From assembly GCA_947487745.1 (NCBI GenBank), contig CANKXQ010000102.1, forward strand, positions 1 to 5,453: a stretch of 5,453 nucleotides of DNA, in the 5' to 3' direction. The position numbers were made by a program, and so were the translations under genes. The stretch's first letter is position 1. Every line of letters begins with the position of its first letter. Of this stretch, positions 4,725 to 5,453 are shown in pieces. The notes below the pieces were generated by a model. That model saw only the letters and a list, made by a program, of their open reading frames with translations. It ran no database searches and was not told where the DNA came from. The DNA comes from Spartobacteria bacterium (GTDB taxonomy: Bacteria > Verrucomicrobiota > Verrucomicrobiia > Chthoniobacterales > Terrimicrobiaceae).

Positions 4725-5453
4725 ATGAGCGATCAGCCTATAACAGGACAAGCGGGAGAGGAAGATTCCCTTAGGGAAGCGATGCTGCCGCCAAAACTCC
4801 GGGACTGGAGAGCGAAGCTGGGCGCGAAAGCCAAAAAGGAGAAGCGGTTCCGCTTCTACAGCCTTTACGGGCTTGTGAGTCATCCGCGAGAACCTCGCTC
4901 AAGGCCGCTGCACGGTGATCGACGCAGACATGGAGGGCTACTTCGACAGCATCCCGCATGATAAGCTGATGGCTTGCGTTCGGATGCGGGTGCTGGACGG
5001 AAGTGTATTGCGACTGGTCAAGCAGTGGCTGGATGCACCGGTCGAGAAAAGGGACGGGAACGGCAAAATCCAACGCAGGCATAACAAACAGGGAACACCT
5101 CAAGGGGGTGTCATCTTGCCGCTAGTGGCGAATATCTACCTGCACTGGTTCGACCATGTGTTTCATGCCAAGAACGGCCCAGCCCAATGGGCCAAAGCCG
5201 TTCTGGTGCGCTATGCGGACGACTTTGTCATCAGGGCTTGCTATGTGGGGCCTGCCCTGCAGAGGTTCGTTGACGAGAAGATCAAAGGGTGGCTGGCTGA
5301 AAATCAACCGGGAGAAGACGCGGATCATAAACCTTCGTCAAGAAGGGCAAGTCCTCGACTTCCTTGGGTTCAGCTTCCGACACGACCGCTCGCTTTATGA
5401 CGAGGGGAGCAGTTACTGGAATATGTATCCCTCAAAAAAATCGATCGCGCGAG
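4725..5453 (+). pseudogene. ltrA: Group II intron-encoded reverse transcriptase/maturase, broken (deletion plus frameshift; 3' part outside window)
   Basis: The protein family reverse-transcribes the spliced intron and helps it fold. Three frames together give one recognisable protein. Segment 1 (4725 to about 4877) has a polar N-terminus followed by KLRDWRAKLGAKAKKEKRFRFYSLYGLV without its continuation. Segment 2 (4879-5298) begins in mid-domain with VIRENLAQGRCTVIDADMEGYFDSI (motif A Asp at codon 4927-4929), then QGTPQGG (5089-5109) and YADD (5212-5223). Segment 3 (5297-5453) reads LKINREKTRIINL, then DFLGFSFRHD and MYPSKK, up to the window edge. In the family, roughly 90-100 residues (early RT motifs) normally separate segments 1 and 2, so an in-gene deletion of about 300 bases is inferred. 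Segment 2 is preceded in frame by TGA at 4876-4878. The change at about 5296 is a net loss of two bases (or gain of one) in WLGLKINRE-like sequence. Active-site blocks survive, so decay looks recent. The ATG at 4725 follows the ribozyme region in the usual position. Confidence 0.9.

Larger units (their letters stand above)
4188..5453 (+). mobile_element. Group II intron (left end approximate, right end outside the window)
   Basis: A self-splicing retroelement is inferred from an intron-encoded reverse transcriptase that starts at 4725 and is preceded by about 540 bases of non-coding, hairpin-rich sequence, the usual size for ribozyme domains I-III plus the start of domain IV. The first bases GTGCG at 4188-4192 match the group II 5' splice-site consensus, so I place the left end there, but this is not proven and could be off by tens of bases. 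Segments such as CCCGTAGTAGCGATGAGG (4639-4656) are typical of the region before the ORF in bacterial group II introns. Local stems include AGGCCCC/GGGGCCT (4654-4660 with 4674-4680), TCCGC/GCGGA (4568-4572 with 4578-4582), and two mutually exclusive stems at 4227-4257. Domain V, the catalytic hallmark, would lie past the right edge and cannot be checked. Confidence 0.75.

Noticed and set aside
4233..4883. Several 60-124-codon frames on both strands of the intron region
   Set aside because: They overlap one another and the ribozyme or RT sequence. None has family motifs.
1..5453. CRISPR array, tRNA, rRNA, riboswitch or IS terminal repeats
   Set aside because: No regularly spaced repeats, cloverleaf-like sequence, rRNA segments, recognised riboswitch core or transposase/terminal-repeat pair was seen by eye.

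Overview
The window looks like chromosomal DNA of a moderately GC-rich Gram-negative-type bacterium. The style of the secreted CPPC thioredoxin-like protein and the near absence of Shine-Dalgarno sequences make a Verrucomicrobiota (or wider PVC) member my best guess. This is an inference from protein style, not a database result.

Positions 1-3477 hold a run of minus-strand housekeeping genes. In transcription order they are: a secreted thioredoxin-like protein (3477-3049), pyrE (3024-2458), an AhpC/TSA peroxiredoxin (2384-1908), rplK (1808-1383), a strong intrinsic terminator (about 1355-1310), a phosphate-regulated promoter with a Pho-box-like repeat (1256-1239), pstS (1189-176) and the first 52 codons of pstC (158-1, cut by the window edge). 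They probably form several transcription units: thioredoxin-pyrE; peroxiredoxin from its own promoter in the 73-base gap behind pyrE; rplK, ending at the 12-bp terminator; and pstS-pstC under phosphate control. rplK stands alone here, with no secE, nusG, rplA, rplJ or rplL beside it.

Positions 3478-3603 are a divergent intergenic region leading to a plus-strand single-domain STAS protein (3604-3957), an anti-sigma-factor-antagonist type regulator with no visible kinase or phosphatase partner. It is followed by an 8-bp inverted repeat and about 190 bases in which I recognise nothing.

From roughly 4190 to the right edge the plus strand carries a group II intron. About 540 bases of non-coding, structured ribozyme sequence lead into an intron-encoded reverse transcriptase that is clearly broken. 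Its reading frame starts at 4725, jumps frame at about 4877 where the early RT motifs are missing, continues through the motif A, QGTPQGG and YADD blocks, and shifts frame again at about 5296 before running off the window. The intron is therefore probably immobile unless another copy supplies the protein. I see no new multi-gene system here. The most informative points are the decayed intron, the Pho box, the isolated rplK and the lack of ribosome binding sites.
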